From positions 1 to 6,698 of the forward strand of contig DBWE01000034.1 of NCBI GenBank assembly GCA_002308315.1: a DNA stretch of 6,698 nt, read 5' to 3'. Each line of letters opens with the position of its first letter. Position 1 is the first letter of the stretch. Below the pieces are notes generated by a model. It saw nothing but the letters and a program-made list of their open reading frames with translations, made no database searches and was not told where the DNA came from. The translations under genes and the position numbers were made by a program. Positions 5,600 through 6,698 of the stretch are shown here, in pieces. Origin of the DNA: Clostridiales bacterium UBA1246 (lineage in GTDB: Bacteria; Bacillota; Clostridia; Oscillospirales; Oscillospiraceae).

Positions 5600-6694
5600 G
5601 TGATCTATCTTGATAATGCCGCCACTACGCAGCCCTGTCCCGAGGCGGTCGAGGCCGTAAAAAAGGCGATGACGGACTGCTGGGGCAACCCCTCCGCGTC
5701 ATATTCGTGCGGCCGCGAAGCGCGTATGGCCCTTGAGACGGCGCGCTTTCAGGTCGCCTCGGCTCTCGGCGCCAATCCCATGGAGATCATATTCACCTCC
5801 GGCGGCACCGAGGCAGATAACCACGCCATACTGTGCGGGGCGCGCAGACAGAAACGCTACGGCTCGCATATAATAAGCTCGCTCACAGAGCATGACGCCG
5901 TCCTCGAGCCGCTCAAACAGCTTTCCTCCGACGGCTTCGACGTCACTCTGCTTTCTCCCGACGAAAACGGCAGAATATCCGTAGCGTCGGTGGAAAACGC
6001 TCTCAGGGACGATACTTCGTTCATTTCTCTTATGCTGGTGAACAACGAGACCGGCGCGATCAATCCCATACCCGAGATATCCCGGCTGATCCGCGGGCGC
6101 AACATACTGCTCCACTGCGACTGCGTCCAGGCAATGCGCAACGTTCCCTTCACCGTGCGCTCTCTCGGCGCGGACCTGATAAGCGTAAGCTCCCACAAAA
6201 TAAACGGCCCCAAGGGGGCGGGCGCCCTGTGGGTAAAAAACAGCGCCAGGCTCACGCCCTTCATTTTCGGCGGCGGTCAGGAGGGCGGCCTGCGCAGCGG
6301 GACCGAGGCCGTTCCCGCGATAGCCGGCTTCGGGGCCGCGGCCGCCCGGCCGGGCGCGGGCGTAAACCCCCGGCTCCGTGAGCTTATCCGCGAAAGCTTT
6401 CCGGACGCCGTCGTCATCAGCGGCAGCGAAGGCTTTTCGTCGCATATCTTCATGTTTTCCCTTCCCGGCTGCAAGGCGGAGGTGCTTACCAACTGGCTGG
6501 ACAGCATCGGGATATTCGTTTCCCGCGGCTCGGCCTGCGCCAAGGGCAGGCGCAGTCACGTTCTCGCCGCGATGGGCCTGCCTGCCGACGTGATAGACGG
6601 CGCGATACGCGTCAGCTTTTCTCCCGAGAACACCGAGGCCGACGTGCTGACCTTCTGCAGCGAGCTCAGAGCGGCGAAGGAACGCTTTTTCTGA
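5600..6694 (+). CDS. Cysteine desulfurase, NifS/IscS family (compact form)
   Basis: This PLP enzyme removes sulfur from L-cysteine to give alanine and an enzyme-bound persulfide, which feeds tRNA thiolation, thiamin or Fe-S assembly. The protein is 364 residues from a GTG start, beginning IYLDNAATT exactly as the family does. Motifs are FTSGGTEADN (65-74), H98 in TEHDA (stacks on PLP), NNETGAINP (148-156), HCDCVQA (172-178) with PLP-binding D174, SSHKINGPKGAGAL (197-210) with PLP lysine K200, RSGTE (232-236), and SRGSACAKGRRSHVL (308-322) with catalytic C313. The short Cys loop running into SHVLAAMGL resembles NifS-like enzymes of Firmicutes that sit next to thiI. A thiI gene just past the right edge would fit, but that is a guess. 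It is shorter than the usual 380-400 residues, mainly between 245 and 270. Frames extending up to 5474 are non-coding leader. Selenocysteine lyase activity is possible given nearby selA, but unproven. Confidence 0.93.
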   Translation: MIYLDNAATTQPCPEAVEAVKKAMTDCWGNPSASYSCGREARMALETARFQVASALGANPMEIIFTSGGTEADNHAILCGARRQKRYGSHIISSLTEHDAVLEPLKQLSSDGFDVTLLSPDENGRISVASVENALRDDTSFISLMLVNNETGAINPIPEISRLIRGRNILLHCDCVQAMRNVPFTVRSLGADLISVSSHKINGPKGAGALWVKNSARLTPFIFGGGQEGGLRSGTEAVPAIAGFGAAAARPGAGVNPRLRELIRESFPDAVVISGSEGFSSHIFMFSLPGCKAEVLTNWLDSIGIFVSRGSACAKGRRSHVLAAMGLPADVIDGAIRVSFSPENTEADVLTFCSELRAAKERFF

Positions 6695-6698
6695 GTAT

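Overview
The window looks like a piece of chromosome from an anaerobic, fairly GC-rich Clostridia-type Firmicute. Three things suggest this: the short single-ACT form of SerA, Gram-positive-style ribosome binding sites (AGAAGGAG, AAGGAG), and a NifS-type cysteine desulfurase of the compact kind. The assignment rests on gene type and sequence style only, and no species is claimed. Nothing in the window points to a phage, plasmid or insertion sequence.

Layout. Four genes lie on the minus strand, in transcription order mtaB (3963-5192), serC (2803-3885), serA (1609-2763) and selA (99-1490). One gene lies divergently on the plus strand, a cysteine desulfurase (5600-6694). serC and serA form a tight two-gene serine-synthesis unit. 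It has a good promoter at 3952-3980 and ends at a textbook intrinsic terminator at 1550-1591. selA is a separate unit with its own promoter at 1500-1527, so close to the ATG that the mRNA would be almost leaderless. A second sigma-70-like promoter (74-102) overlaps the selA stop codon and points out of the left edge.

The genes share a serine/sulfur/selenium theme. SerC and SerA make phosphoserine from 3-phosphoglycerate (no serB is visible here). SelA turns seryl-tRNA(Sec) into selenocysteinyl-tRNA. MtaB adds a methylthio group to t6A37 of tRNA. The cysteine desulfurase mobilises sulfur (possibly also selenium) for thio-cofactors or tRNA thiolation. A selA gene implies selB, selC, selD and at least one selenoprotein elsewhere in the genome.

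The least ordinary part is the 407-base divergent intergenic region 5193-5599. It holds a 270-base block bounded by 20-base inverted repeats (18/20 match) and packed with GC-rich hairpins and mutually exclusive pairings. A candidate plus-strand promoter at its left end would make it a long structured leader of the desulfurase gene. I do not recognise it as a known RNA family. It could be an undescribed structured RNA, a small MITE-like element, or both. Other oddities are an ACT domain in SerA that has lost its serine-binding segment, and a shortened mid-region in the cysteine desulfurase.
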